This document shows, piece by piece, positions 22,380 to 33,334 of a DNA stretch of 64,000 nucleotides; the stretch's first letter is position 1; each line of letters starts with the position of its first letter. Below the pieces are notes generated by a model that worked only from the letters and a program-made list of their open reading frames with translations, had not been told where the DNA came from and searched no databases. Source of the stretch: Scortum barcoo. Taxonomy: Eukaryota; Chordata; Actinopteri; Centrarchiformes; Terapontidae. The stretch covers positions 3,510,602 to 3,574,601 of the forward strand of contig CM041531.1 of NCBI GenBank assembly GCA_023238725.1. The letters are read 5' to 3'. Made by a program: the position numbers and the translations under genes.

Positions 22380-24335
22380 AATATGTTATCATGAAAGACA
22401 AAACGTTGTATTTACTTCTGCATTTGATGTCAGAATAGTTCCTTTGCTTTTCACATCAGTGGTTCATCTAATCTAATGTCACTGTGTTCAAAATGAAAAA
22501 ATAAGTTTCATCACTCTCTCATACTTGCAAACTTTTAACTTGTAAAGCCTGAAGCATGAAATATTTGCCAGAATTTTTTAACTTAATCAATTTTTTGAAA
22601 ACTGGAGTGTTTATTGAACCTTCTGACAAATTAAAAAAAATAAATAAATAAATATCAATTTGCACATATGATTTTTAATTTGTATAATTTTTGCTACATT
22701 TGACATTTTTATTTATTTTTTGGTTTTTGGTTTAAAAACACCTAATGTAGAGGTCATTAATTATAATGAACATTGACAAATTTAGAAATTTTAAACAACA
22801 GAGAAACCAGAAAACATCGTGGCTGTTATTAAATTGTAATCTGCTGGAGGACCCAAAGTTCTGTTATTGTGATATCATCACACGTCATGTGTCTCAAAAT
22901 GTTAGAAAGAGACATCTTGATTTGAAAACCATTTTTACAGTCAGTGAACAATTACACTTTTCTCTCTTTGCTCGCTACTTCCCTGCACAATGCTGTTCTG
23001 GTTCACATACATAAGTGAGAAAATTCAGTGATAGATAGTGATAGGTATGATTAAATGTCAATATAATTAAATATGTTGATGTTTATGAAAGATTACAACA
23101 TAAAGTTTTGTCTAAAAAACTAATTAAGCACACAAACACATAACAAACCAATAAGGTTTCATTATTTTCAACATATCATCATTATCAGAGATGTTATCAG
23201 TGTTTCAGCATTACACCACATCCTTGACCTTTTTTGTGTTGAGGATCTCTTAAAAAGTCTAAAAGTTCTTTTATATTTATCAGACCTCTTATTGTTGGAA
23301 ACTGCATTTCCTGCTGCTGCTCTTCTTTACACAACAAGAGAGACAAAACCTGCAGGTTTCCTCTTTCTCTCTGTGAGTATGTAACACAACTCCCTCTTTA
23401 AAATAAAAATTGAATTCATGAGCTTGGTTCAGCACATTCAGGGGTTTTGCAGCAACTGTCTTTGTCTCAAGCAGGACTTTACAGGACTGGAATGTTATTT
23501 ATTAGCACATCTTTAAAGTTGCTGTTTAACTTATTGTAATACCATTCAACATCATCCCATAACTGCCACAGCCAAAGTTTATCCTAATTCTTATCCTCAC
23601 ACTGTGCTTTCTTTCTCTGGGTGAGAAGCAGGGTACATTCACCAGTTGTACAATAGAGACAAACATGCCACTCACATTCAGACCAACGAGCAATTTTAGA
23701 GTCACTAATTAACCAAACCTGCTAGTGGGAGGAAGCTTTAGCGACCTAGCCTTGTAAAAGAATTTTTAAAGACTTTAAATTTACTGAACATACAATTTAC
23801 TCCTGTTTATATATGGTCTTTTTTGTTCATTTATTCTGAAAAGTCCTAGGAGATGGGCCCTCCTCAGCCCTCCTCAGCTCCTTTGGTTGCTTGTTTTTTT
23901 CCTGTAAAAGGATTTAATTGGGGGGAGTTTGTCATTTGTTTCAAAGATAACAGAGGGTGTCGTATGGTATTGCAGAACTGTTAGGATGTAAAAGTTATTT
24001 GAATTTAAATGTTGTGAACAGAAAATACAACCTTTAAAGTCTTTCATTTGTTTTATCAGGGTTCTGTTGCCTCCATCACCCAAAGGAAGACAAATAGAAG
24101 AAAAATCAAAAGCAAATATTAGACTACCTTAGCTCTAATTTTGTAAGTACACATGATCCTCTGAAGATACAACAGGCAGATAATAAAATATAATAATAAT
24201 CAAGTGAAACACAACTTTAAATATTTTTATAATATGTAAATTTGAAGAACTAAACTACTGATCTAGTGATTTTTCCTGTAAAAGTTATTCTGAAAAATAA
24301 CACTGATTTATGTTGTTAATCACATCTGGACTTAC
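22380..24335. other. NLR intron, unit 2; scrambled relative to unit 1
   Basis: Most of this aligns in order with 985-2630, but as a mosaic. Short pieces are lost, duplicated or moved (for example around 23620-24080), including the fish repeat seen complete at 1149-1385. About 23040-23600 has no clear partner in unit 1. No exon was found. Confidence 0.5.
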
Positions 24336-26169
24336 ACAGCCACTGGAGCCTTTCTGCAGTTCCTCACAGCTGGAATCAGTCTCCGTCGTCCCTCCTCTGA
24401 TGTGTTGTACTTCTTCAGGTCCAACTCATCCAGAACCTCCTCTGACATCTGCAGCATGTAGGCCAGAGCTGAGCAGTGGATCTCAGAGAGTTTCTTCTCT
24501 TGATCTTGTTCTCTGACTTCAGGAACTCTTGGATCTCCTGATGTACTGAGTGGTCGTTCATCTCCATCAGACAGTGGAAGATGTTGATGCTTCTCTCTGG
24601 AGAGATCTCATCACTGTTCATCTCCTTCAGGTTGTTGATGGCTCTCTGAATGATTTCTTGGACTGTTGTCTGTCTGACCCAGCAGGCCTCCTAAGAGTCT
24701 CTGGTTGGTCTCCAGAGAGAGGCCATGAAGGAAGCGAACAAACAGGTCAAGGTGGCCATTTTTACTTTCAAGGGATTTCTTCATGGCACTTCCTCAGGAA
24801 GTCATCCAGACATAAGACACTCCAGAAGTCTTGAGTATCTCCAGTCTTCATTCAGGAAATCCTTCCAGTACCTTTGTGTTCTTGTTGGTGTGAACAGTGG
24901 AACATGTAGACTGCAGCCAGAAACTCCTGAATGCTCAGATGAACAAAGCAGTAGACTGTTTTCTGGAAGATCACACACTCTCCTTTTGAAGATCTCTGTA
25001 CAAACTCCTGAGTACACCGAGGCCTCTGTGACATCAAGTCCACACTGCTCCAGGTCTTCTTGGTAGAACATGATGTTTCCTTTCTCCAGATTGTTCAAAC
25101 GCCAGCCTCCCCAGCTTCAGAAGAAGCTTCCTGTCAGCCTCCATCAGCTCCTGTGGACTCGTCTCATGTCCCTCGATCATACTTCTGCTTCTTCATTCCT
25201 CTTTATCTGAACCAGCAGGAAGTGTGAGTACAGGTCAGTCAGGGTCTTGGGCAGCTCTCCTCTCTGGTCTGTAGTCAACATGTGGTCCAGAACTGTAGCA
25301 GTGATCCAGCAGAAGACTGGGATTTGACACATGATGTGGAGAGTCCTGGATGTCTTGATGTGTGAGATGATTCTGCTGGACAGATCTTCATCACTGACTC
25401 TCCTCCTGAAGTACTCCTCCTTCTGGGCGTCAGTGAAGCCTCGTACTTCTGTTAACCTGTCCACATATTCAGGAGGGATCTGATTGGCTGCTGCAGGTCG
25501 GGAAGTTATCCAGACGAGAGCCGAGGGAAGCAGTTTCCCCTTGATGAGGTTTGTCAGCAGCACATTGACTGATGACTTCTGTGTGACATCAGACAAAACC
25601 TCACTGTTGTAGAAATCCAATGAAAGTCTGCTTTCATCCAGGCCGTCAAAGATGAACAAAAGTTTACAGACAGCGAAGCTGCTCTGCTGTGACCTTCTGT
25701 AATGTTGGATGGAAAACATAGGAGCAGCATGAGAAGACTGTACTGCTCATCTTTGATCAAGTTCAGCTCCCTGAATGAAAACAGGAATCAGCAGACTGAC
25801 ATCTTGGTTTTCCAAACCCTCTGCCCAGTCCAGAGTGAACTTCTGCACTGAGAAGGTTTTTCCAACACCAGCGACGCCGTTCGTCAGAACCACTCTGATG
25901 TGTTTCTGTTGGTCAGGTAAGGCTTTAAAGATGTCGTGGCACTTGATTGGAGTTTCATGGAGGGTCTTCATCTTGTTAGCTGTCTCAAGCTGCCTTCACC
26001 TCATGTTGTGTATTAACCTCTTCACTCTGTCCCTCTGTGATGTAGAGCTCAGTGTAGATCCTGTTGAGGAGGGTTCCACTTCCTGCTTCATCAGTTCCTT
26101 CAGTCACATGTTCACATCTCCTCCTCAGACTGATCTTATATTCATCTAAAACCTGCTGCAGATCACCAT
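24336..26169 (-). pseudogene. FISNA-NACHT-winged-helix exon of NLR-like gene, unit 2
   Basis: The boundaries match unit 1: acceptor at 26175-26170 and gtaag donor at 24335-24331. Walker A is intact (GVAGVGKTFSVQKFTLDWAE), as are Walker B (LFIFDGLDESRL), the VWITSRPAAANQ segment and the winged-helix EYFRRRVSDEDLSSRIISHI. The C-terminal helices follow (GLDVTEASVYSGVCTEIF, LFVRFLHGLSLETNQRL-like). One-base insertions at about 25091, 25677, 25720, 25787 and 25993 and others near 24660-24790 break the frame. Many are single-base changes in short runs, which also fits consensus error. If those were errors, the exon would encode a normal NACHT receptor core. Confidence 0.85.
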
Positions 26170-27145
26170 CTGCTGAAAGAGAAGAAAAAAGATTTTTTTC
26201 ATTTCAAATATAAACATGATAAATAAATGAACAAATAAACAAATAAAGCTCATGAATTCCACCTGAAAAGAAACCAGTCATTCATTCAAGGAGTGAAAAG
26301 CAATGCCAACATGGTTTTACATTGATTCTTGATAGTTTTTTATTATTTAAGGGATACAAAGTTATTTGGTGAAATATCAGAAATGTGTTGGTGTTTGATT
26401 GACAGCAGAGGCGACAGGCTGAACCTCAGCAGCTCTTCATCTAAATCTTCATCTTTAAACACTGAGCTTTCTCTCTGCTCATCAGCACAGACAGTGTTGA
26501 TCCAGTCAGTTTAGCTACAGACGTTGGCTTTGGTTTGAGTTAAGAGACCATCTCAGGTTGGTCTCTATTGACATGTTACCAATCAGAGCCACATCAGCTG
26601 GAGATGCATGAATTCATGGTTTGACACAACGACGTGCAGAAAAACAACAAGAGACAAAGTTAACATGTTGTAAACTGCAGCGTACAAACTGAGGACAGAC
26701 AGTGTTTTGTTAGCAGAGGTGGTGAAGTGAGACCCTGTTTAACATCTGGAATAACCAGTGTTGATATCAGCAGGAAGGTTTTTAAACTGTTAAATGTGCT
26801 GCAGCTGATGAGCTCTTTAATTATCTACTGAAGCCTGCTAACTGATGTTAGCGGTGCACTTTTCCTCAGTGGATGTTTGTTTGGTCGCTTGTTCAACAAG
26901 TCGCTCTGCAGGATGAGACGTCTGTTTGTAAGTTAGAGAAGAAGGAGACGTTGGCAGGAAAGTTAATGTGAGCTGTTGTTCACAGTCTGAGGCTCATGTT
27001 GTGTCTAAGGCTTTAAATGAACTTTAAATGTAAAGATATTTATAATGATCTTAAATGTTCGTGCTGTATGAAACAACAAATGTGTTCAAACAACAGGTCG
27101 TGTTTTCAGACATGATGACAGCAGCAGACAGATGTTCAGTCTTAC
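26170..27145. other. NLR intron, unit 2
   Basis: Close copy of 4510-5489, with no coding content seen. Confidence 0.6.
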
Positions 27146-27455
27146 TTTGTACACTGCTGGTCTGACTGGCTGTCTGCAGTCCAGCTCTTGTTCTGGATCT
27201 TTCTCCACACTGGGGACAGGAGGAGTCTCCTGATGAAGCAGACTGGTCCCAGTATGAGGTGATGCACTGTCTGCAGAACCAGTGTCCACAGCTGGTAGAG
27301 ACTGGATCCTTCAGGACGTCCTGACACGAAGCACAGCAGGACGGCTGCTCCTCCACAGAAACATGACTCCTCTTCCTCTTTCTGTGAAGACATTTCTTTA
27401 TCACTAAAATGATTTGTTGGTTGTTGTTGAAAATATCAGATTTGTCCGACACTGT
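27146..27455 (-). CDS. RING-finger exon of NLR-like gene, unit 2 (open)
   Basis: The open exon encodes a full C3HC4 RING: CCASCQDVLKDPVSTSCGHW, FCRQCITSYWDQ, then SSCPQCGERSRTRAGLQ. It follows a basic, coiled segment with NNNQQIILVIKKCLH. The domain would recruit E2 enzymes and give the NLR protein ubiquitin-ligase activity. It is followed by a gtaag donor at 27145-27141 that leads to the FISNA-NACHT exon. Either of two acceptors just upstream is possible; phase favours the one that makes 27462 the first exon base. This is the best-preserved exon of the gene apart from the N-terminal one. Confidence 0.8.
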
Positions 27456-27706
27456 CTGGAAGCTCAGATGGTCACAGAGAAAAGTCAAAGTGTTTTTACT
27501 TTTCTGTCTGAATTCAGGATTCAGTCTGTAATAAAAATGATTGTTTCTTTTATTTCAACTCTTCTGCTTTCATTAACACTAATTTACTGTTTTTCCTGTC
27601 TGTCAGTCTTATTAAACATTTAGTGATCTGTTTGTAGTTTGTTATTAAGACAAACTCACAGTAAAAGTCTCCATTAAAGAGAGCTGATTAAGTCCTTTAC
27701 TGTTTT

Positions 27707-27772
27707 AAGGTCCACTTACTAATGATTCAAAGCTTTCAGCTGGAAGCTCTCAATCATTAGTAAGTGGACCTT
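27707..27772. repeat. 66-bp palindromic hairpin in NLR intron, unit 2
   Basis: Identical in layout to 6052-6117, with both arms conserved. The loop keeps its own partial complementarity. Conservation of both arms between units argues that it is not random. Confidence 0.8.
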
Positions 27773-28258
27773 TGAATTTTCACAATATTTCACAAAAGTA
27801 GTGAAAAGAACAAACTCAAAGCTTCAACACACAGAATCAAGATGAGCAAAGCTTTTCTACAAATGCTTTTTCACCTCATGTTGCAGAATTATGATATGAA
27901 CTGATTCAAGATGCATCTGGTTAGATCAGAACAGCTGATCTGAGAAGAGTCAAACAACAACATGTTCTGAGGACAAATGTGAGAAAATGAACTTCACATT
28001 TGAAGAACTTTCTTTCAGATTCTGAATAATTTCAAAGAATCACAATGACTTCTACATGAGGACAAAAATATATGAAGATTTTCTTGAAGTTTAAATTCTG
28101 AAATGGAGGTTCTCTTGTGTTTTTCCACAGAAATAAAATAAGATCCATTTTAGTTTGAAACAGTATCTGAACTAATAGTTCTGCATCATGAATATAAATC
28201 TTTTAGCAAGAACATTTTATCTCCATCAGGTCAGTTTACAGTAAAAACAGTCTCTTAC

Positions 28259-28392
28259 TTTGTGTCTGATGGTCCAGGTTCATTACTGAAGAATGGAGGA
28301 TTAAACTCTTTGGACCAGTCACTCTTCATAGACAGACAGCTGGATCCTGCAGACTCTGATCTGTCCTCCTCTTCCTCCACACAAACACTCAT
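28259..28392 (-). CDS. N-terminal coding exon of NLR-like gene, unit 2 (open)
   Basis: ATG at 28392. The peptide is MSVCVEEEEDRSESAGSSCL, then SMKSDWSKEFNPPFFSNEPG and PSDT, the usual acidic leader of teleost NLRC3-like proteins. The exon is 134 nt and ends at a gtaag donor (28258-28254) in phase 2, which fits the RING-exon acceptor ending ctgag. Unit 1 has lost the frame here. The upstream non-coding exon is at 28855-28930. Confidence 0.75.
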
Positions 28393-28524
28393 CTTCTGAT
28401 CTGAGGTCAGTCTGAGAGGTAAAACAGAGACACTGACTGTGAGCTCAGAACATTCAAGAAAAACAAGTTTGATTAAGAGTCAGAGATGAGACAGAGAGAA
28501 CAGGAAGTAACACACAATCTTTAT

Positions 28525-28527
<3 letters not shown>

Positions 28528-28572
<45 letters not shown>

Positions 28573-28592
28573 CATGCACATGCATGCGCACT

Positions 28593-28630
<38 letters not shown>
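28528..28630. repeat. Interrupted (AC)n microsatellite
   Basis: Two AC runs flank a 'tgcatgcacatgcatgcgc' core. It is expanded compared with unit 1 (6869-6899). The alternating purine-pyrimidine tract could adopt Z-DNA. Confidence 0.95.
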
Positions 28631-28632
<2 letters not shown>

Positions 28633-28854
28633 CACAGTATACATTATAATAAAGCAGCTCTCCACCTGCTCAGCTTGTTTTCTTGAGTTATTGCAGGTTT
28701 CATGTGAATTATTCAGCCAATCAGCACTTTGTGTCCACAGATGAATCAAAGTTTTGAGTTCAGTCTAACATTTCTCTCCTCGACAGTCCTCAGGAAGAAA
28801 ACTGACTCAGAGACTCTGACAGTGAAATAATAAACATGTTGGATTAATACTCAC

Positions 28855-28930
28855 CCTGCTTCGATCTTCAGTTTTCTCCTTCTGCTCTGTCGACTCAAAA
28901 TGGAGTCTGAACTGACTGAACACTTTCACT
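28855..28930 (-). other. Likely 5' UTR exon of NLR-like gene, unit 2
   Basis: Same layout as 7118-7195, with gtgagta donor at 28854-28848. The region just upstream (28930-29050) differs from unit 1 and has a (GT)n run at about 29022-29050, so the two promoters have diverged. Confidence 0.45.
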
Positions 28931-29019
28931 TTCAGCTTCCCTTCCTGTTCTCATGTAACTGAATCACATGGTCAGTGACGCTCCTCCCCTTTCCATTTAC
29001 AGGAAATCAACTGAGTTTA

Positions 29020-29050
<31 letters not shown>

Positions 29051-29204
29051 CAGCTGATAAGCTGTTTATCATGATGTGTTGATGAGCGTCTCTTGGCCTG
29101 AACAGTTTGAATTAAAATGAGTTTTGATCTGAATTTTTTTCTTGAGGAAAACACAAACTTCATATCCTTCATGTTCCACTGGATCTGGAGCAATTCTTCC
29201 TCGT

Positions 29205-29560
29205 CTTTTTCTCCTTAACATCTTAAACTTCATCACTAAAAAAGAGCAGAAGAGACTTTTCTTTCTCAGAAAACTCAAGAAATTCAAAGAGAAACTGTTC
29301 CTCCATTTTTATTCAGCCGTCATTAAAAGTCTCATCTCTTTCTCTGTAACAGTCTGGTGAGACAGCTCAGACAGCAGACACTACGTATTACCATTACACA
29401 GGAATAAACATCCTATAATCTGAAAAACATATACCTGGAAAACTACGTTTCTTCAACAACACCTGCAGCTGTGATGAAAGTATTTCAAGAATCTTTACAG
29501 ACTCTTCTGAACATCTGGATGAAAAATGATTCTGTCTGTTATTATTATTAATATTAAGAT
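29205..29560 (+). mobile_element. LINE reverse-transcriptase C-terminal relic, unit 2
   Basis: Plus-strand fragments ILNFITKKEQKRLFFLRKLK and KLFLHFYSAVIKSLISFSVT fit the C-terminal end of non-LTR reverse transcriptases. They are more complete than in unit 1 (7590-7930). Confidence 0.65.
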
Positions 29561-29903
29561 TGTAAAAAGTTCTTCATGCAGTCATTAAAAGGAGCTTTAA
29601 AAAGTATTAAAATGTCCAATAATGCTGTGTGCATAATACATCACATCATCATTTTACACTTTAAACAGTTTATGATCTACAGCTACAGAAAAATATAGAC
29701 CACCACAGAATATGTAAAGGAATCAGCTGGAATCAGTTGTGACTCAGTGACACAAAAACCAGTTTTACAGTTGTGAACACAAAAACCAGTTTTACTGTGA
29801 CAGTTTAAATCTCCTGTGTGACCTCTGACCTCTGGATGTTCACAGTGAGGTTGAGCCAAACGTGAAATTGAACCAGCAGACTTCTCTGTTTCTGTGTTTG
29901 CAG

Positions 29904-32271
29904 TGACGAGACCCGAGAGGCTCTGCTCAGCTGGAGCAAACACGATGACGAGGCAGAGCGCTTCTGTGTGGTTGATGGTAATATTCAATCATATCTATTA
30001 TATAATCAATAATATTGAGTCCAGCATGACTCAGTGAACTTAATGACTGAATGAACAAACAACAACAAACAAACCTTTATGTATAACTTGTGTGTATTTG
30101 TATTCTCTCTCTCTCTCTGTCAGGTCAGTGTGTAGAGAAGAGGGCTTTCTACCAGGCTCATCTCTGGCCTCCATGCCAGCATCAACATACACCTGAGCGC
30201 CAGATACCTGTTAGATGGTGAGACACAGCAACACTTCCAGGAACCCTCTGCGACTCATTCAGCCGTTTATTCACCTCCATTTCTTTGTCTCCTTGTTTGT
30301 CAAAGATCTGTAGCTTCATATTTGGCACACAGATAAGAGAGTGAGAGTGGAGTCGAAGAAGCGTATTTCCTAAAATGTCAAATTCTAACTCTCCCATCTC
30401 AACAGTGTCTTTCCTCAGCTTTGTTCTTAGTAACTCCTCACCATCCCTCTCTCGTTCACCCCTTCTTTTCCTCAGACAGCTGGTTTCAGAAGAAGTGGGG
30501 TCACAACGTGTCGGAGTTCAGACAGCGTTTTGACGCCGAGCTGACGGCCGGTGGCCCAGGGGCCCAAGAGGCTCCGCAACCTCTACTTCCTTTACCTTAT
30601 AGAGCTGCAAGCGCTGGCCAAAGCCGTTCTTCCAGCAGCCGTCCTTCCAGCTGTACACCGGCAGACCAGAGGAGGACCAGAAACACAAAGAGCTGCTGCT
30701 GCACATCCTGCAGCTGGCCCGCTCAGTCTGAGCCCTGATACCGACACCACAACGGGCTGTTATTGGGCTCTCAGGAGCCCTAGACTTATACGCTCCCTTT
30801 TTATTTCATTTCTATTCATTTTAGTGTCGAGCTGCAACGATTGATCGATAATTGATTAATTTTTAAATATTAAGTGAATCACCAACTGTTCTGATAATCA
30901 ATGAATTATTTCAAGTTTTTTTCAGAAAAAACTTCCAAATTAGCTGATTTCAGTTTCTCAAAAATATTTTCTGGTTTCTTTAGCTCTCTGTGAAAAACTG
31001 AATATCTTTTGGTGTGTGGACAAAACAAAACATTTGAGGATGTCACTTTGACTTTGGGAAACTGTGATTAATTTTTTCACCATTTTAGGACATTTTATTG
31101 GACAAAATAACAACAATAATCAATTAATCAATAAAATGTATACAGTATAATACAGTGTTCTCCATCCACTATTCATTCTGCTCTATATGTTATTTTAAAT
31201 AAATGTTGAACTGTCAGTTAGTACAGTTTGTATAAATAGAGCTGTATATACTATATACAGTAATGTTTACCCTCGCTATATCTATTTCGCATTTACTTTA
31301 TTATTTGTGCGTTCCACTTTCGTGCGTATACTTTATTATTTGTTTTTACATTTAATTACCGAATATTTTAAAGGGTTTATACTAAGAGAATAAAACTGAA
31401 TGTTTATAACTGTGTGGGAGGGTTTAATGGGCCTAAATATATAAAAATAACCATATAAACATTGGTTTCTACTTGAAGATTTTCACCTTTCTGTTGAACG
31501 CAAATACCCGTGATAGAGGAGGGATCACTGTATAGAATAAATATTTATATTTATATTTCTTTTCTTTTTCCTTTTTACATATTTTTCACTTTTAGCAAAT
31601 ATAGAAGACAAACCAAAAAAATCTTCTCTTATTAGCTTTGCAATGAAATTAGATTAGCTCTGTTTAATATATTTAGATATATATTTGATTATGTTTTGTT
31701 TTTAATAGTTAATCATTTTTAATACAATTTTCCTGTAAAATAATTGATTAATATTCATTTTTTTCATTGGTATATTGTTGGGTGACATCTATAGATTATG
31801 TCCAGTGACATTATAAATGTCTTCTCTCGTCATTGTTGTATTTATTGTCATATTTCTTGTATAACTGGCAGTTTTTTGTGACTTTTCTCTCTTTCAGATC
31901 TTTCCCGCTGCATTTCGATGAGACGTCTCTGTTTGCCGGGGATGAAAACGAAGCAGCCAAACTGAAGGTCGGCAACCATTTCAGACTCTGTTGAAGCTTT
32001 AAACTGTAGAAATAAAGTCACACACAGATCGAGGACTTCTTATTCAAAAGGACTTCTACTGAATTTATCAAGCAAAGATAATTCTCACATTTTGTGGACG
32101 TGACAAGACTGCAGAAGCTCATATGACTGAAAATGAGACTCCTCTTGTACAAACAAACAAAACAGGTTGTAGGATTGAGAGAAATCAGGACATCAGACTG
32201 GCCTTCCTCAACATCTCCAGGATCATGGACTGTGTGGGCTGCTTCAAGTGTCGACTGTGGGGGAAACTGCA
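29904..32271 (+). pseudogene. ERO1 C-terminal gene fragment, unit 2
   Basis: Exons: 29904-29977 (ETREALLSWSKHDDEAERFC), 30124-30217, 30476-30721, 31898-31967 (SFPLHFDETSLFAGDENEAA) and 32189-32271 (RIMDCVGCFKCRLWGKL). It keeps the SFPLHFDE exon that unit 1 lost. It has one extra base in the FAD-helix exon (about 30152) and a +4/-5 indel pair in the next exon (about 30549 and 30622). The donor after 30721 is mutated (ct for gt), and no gt follows the last exon. The two final coding exons present in unit 1 are absent, as are all N-terminal exons. The copies decayed differently after duplication. It cannot encode a working oxidase. Confidence 0.85.
31258..31530. mobile_element. mariner/Tc1-type MITE, unit 2
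   Basis: Orthologous to 9637-9930, with the same TA-flanked ends but several small internal rearrangements (duplicated 'actttattatttg'). Confidence 0.7.
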
Positions 32272-32337
32272 CGGCCAGAACTTCTTTATTACAACAGTCA
32301 TATAAATGATGTTCAGGATGGGAAATAGTAGGATCTG

Positions 32338-32520
32338 CAGTGGTGGACTGTAACATGACTCAAATACTGTACTCAACTTTAAATCTGAGGTACTTGGACT
32401 TTACTTGGGTGTTTTCTTTTCATGCACACTTTCTGCTTCTACTCCACCACATCTCAGAGGGAAATATTGAACTTTTTACTGAACTACATTTATCTGACAG
32501 CTTTAGTTACTTTACAGGTT
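32338..32520. mobile_element. Left end of hAT-like element, unit 2
   Basis: Same CAGTGGTGGA end and same flank (aggatctg) as 10520 in unit 1. Just beyond, at 32573-32700, unit 2 has an extra piece with 'tttcctttattatcccacag' and an A/T-rich tail that unit 1 lacks, probably a later LINE-tail insertion. Confidence 0.6.
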
Positions 32521-33334
32521 AAAACACACAAATAGAGTTTATAAAATCAGATGTTTTGTAATAAATTAAATTAACAGATAACAGATTTCCTTTATTATCC
32601 CACAGCTAGTCCCACAGCGGAAGGAAATTATAAAAAAATAGTAAAATAAAATAAAATGAAATAAAATAAAAGGTAAAATAATCAGATAAATAAAAACTAT
32701 AACTGAAACAATAGTACAGTCAATTCATATGAGAAATATATAATATCAGTTAGTCAATCAATGTTTTGTTTGTTGTAAACCAAAAATGACTACAGACTTC
32801 CTTAAAGAATGAAGAAGTAATAATTAAACTTATAATGTTATAAAAGTACTTGTTTTGTTGTTTTTTGTGACTATGGGACAAATGCCGGTGGTTAAAGGTA
32901 GCATTATCCTCATCCTCCTCTGAATGTGCTGAACAGGAAGGATGGATGTCCACACTGCATAATAAATCAAGATGAACCACTTATTAAGATGCTGATACAT
33001 GTGAACACAGACAACGCCAACACAGACTCCTGCTGGCAAAAACATCATAGTCACAGGCACCACTCAACATTGCAGATTCAGAGACAGCAAACCATGCTAT
33101 GGATCTGGTTGACACCCTCCCCTCTCCTGGCCCCACTGGGGGCTGACCCCCATGGGTCGCCACAGCAAAGCTGTTAGAGGTAGACTGAATGTATGCCATA
33201 GTAGCACCATAATGGAAATCTGCAGGAAAATGAACACACTAAACAGACTTACGTTTGCTGTTAACTCATTTTTTAGTAACATAATGCGTGGACATCATGA
33301 ACAAACACTGGATAGCAGAGCAGACCCTATCTAT

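Noticed and set aside
28480..28749. Open frames rich in THTHTH or VCVCVC
   Set aside because: Translation of the AC/GT microsatellite.
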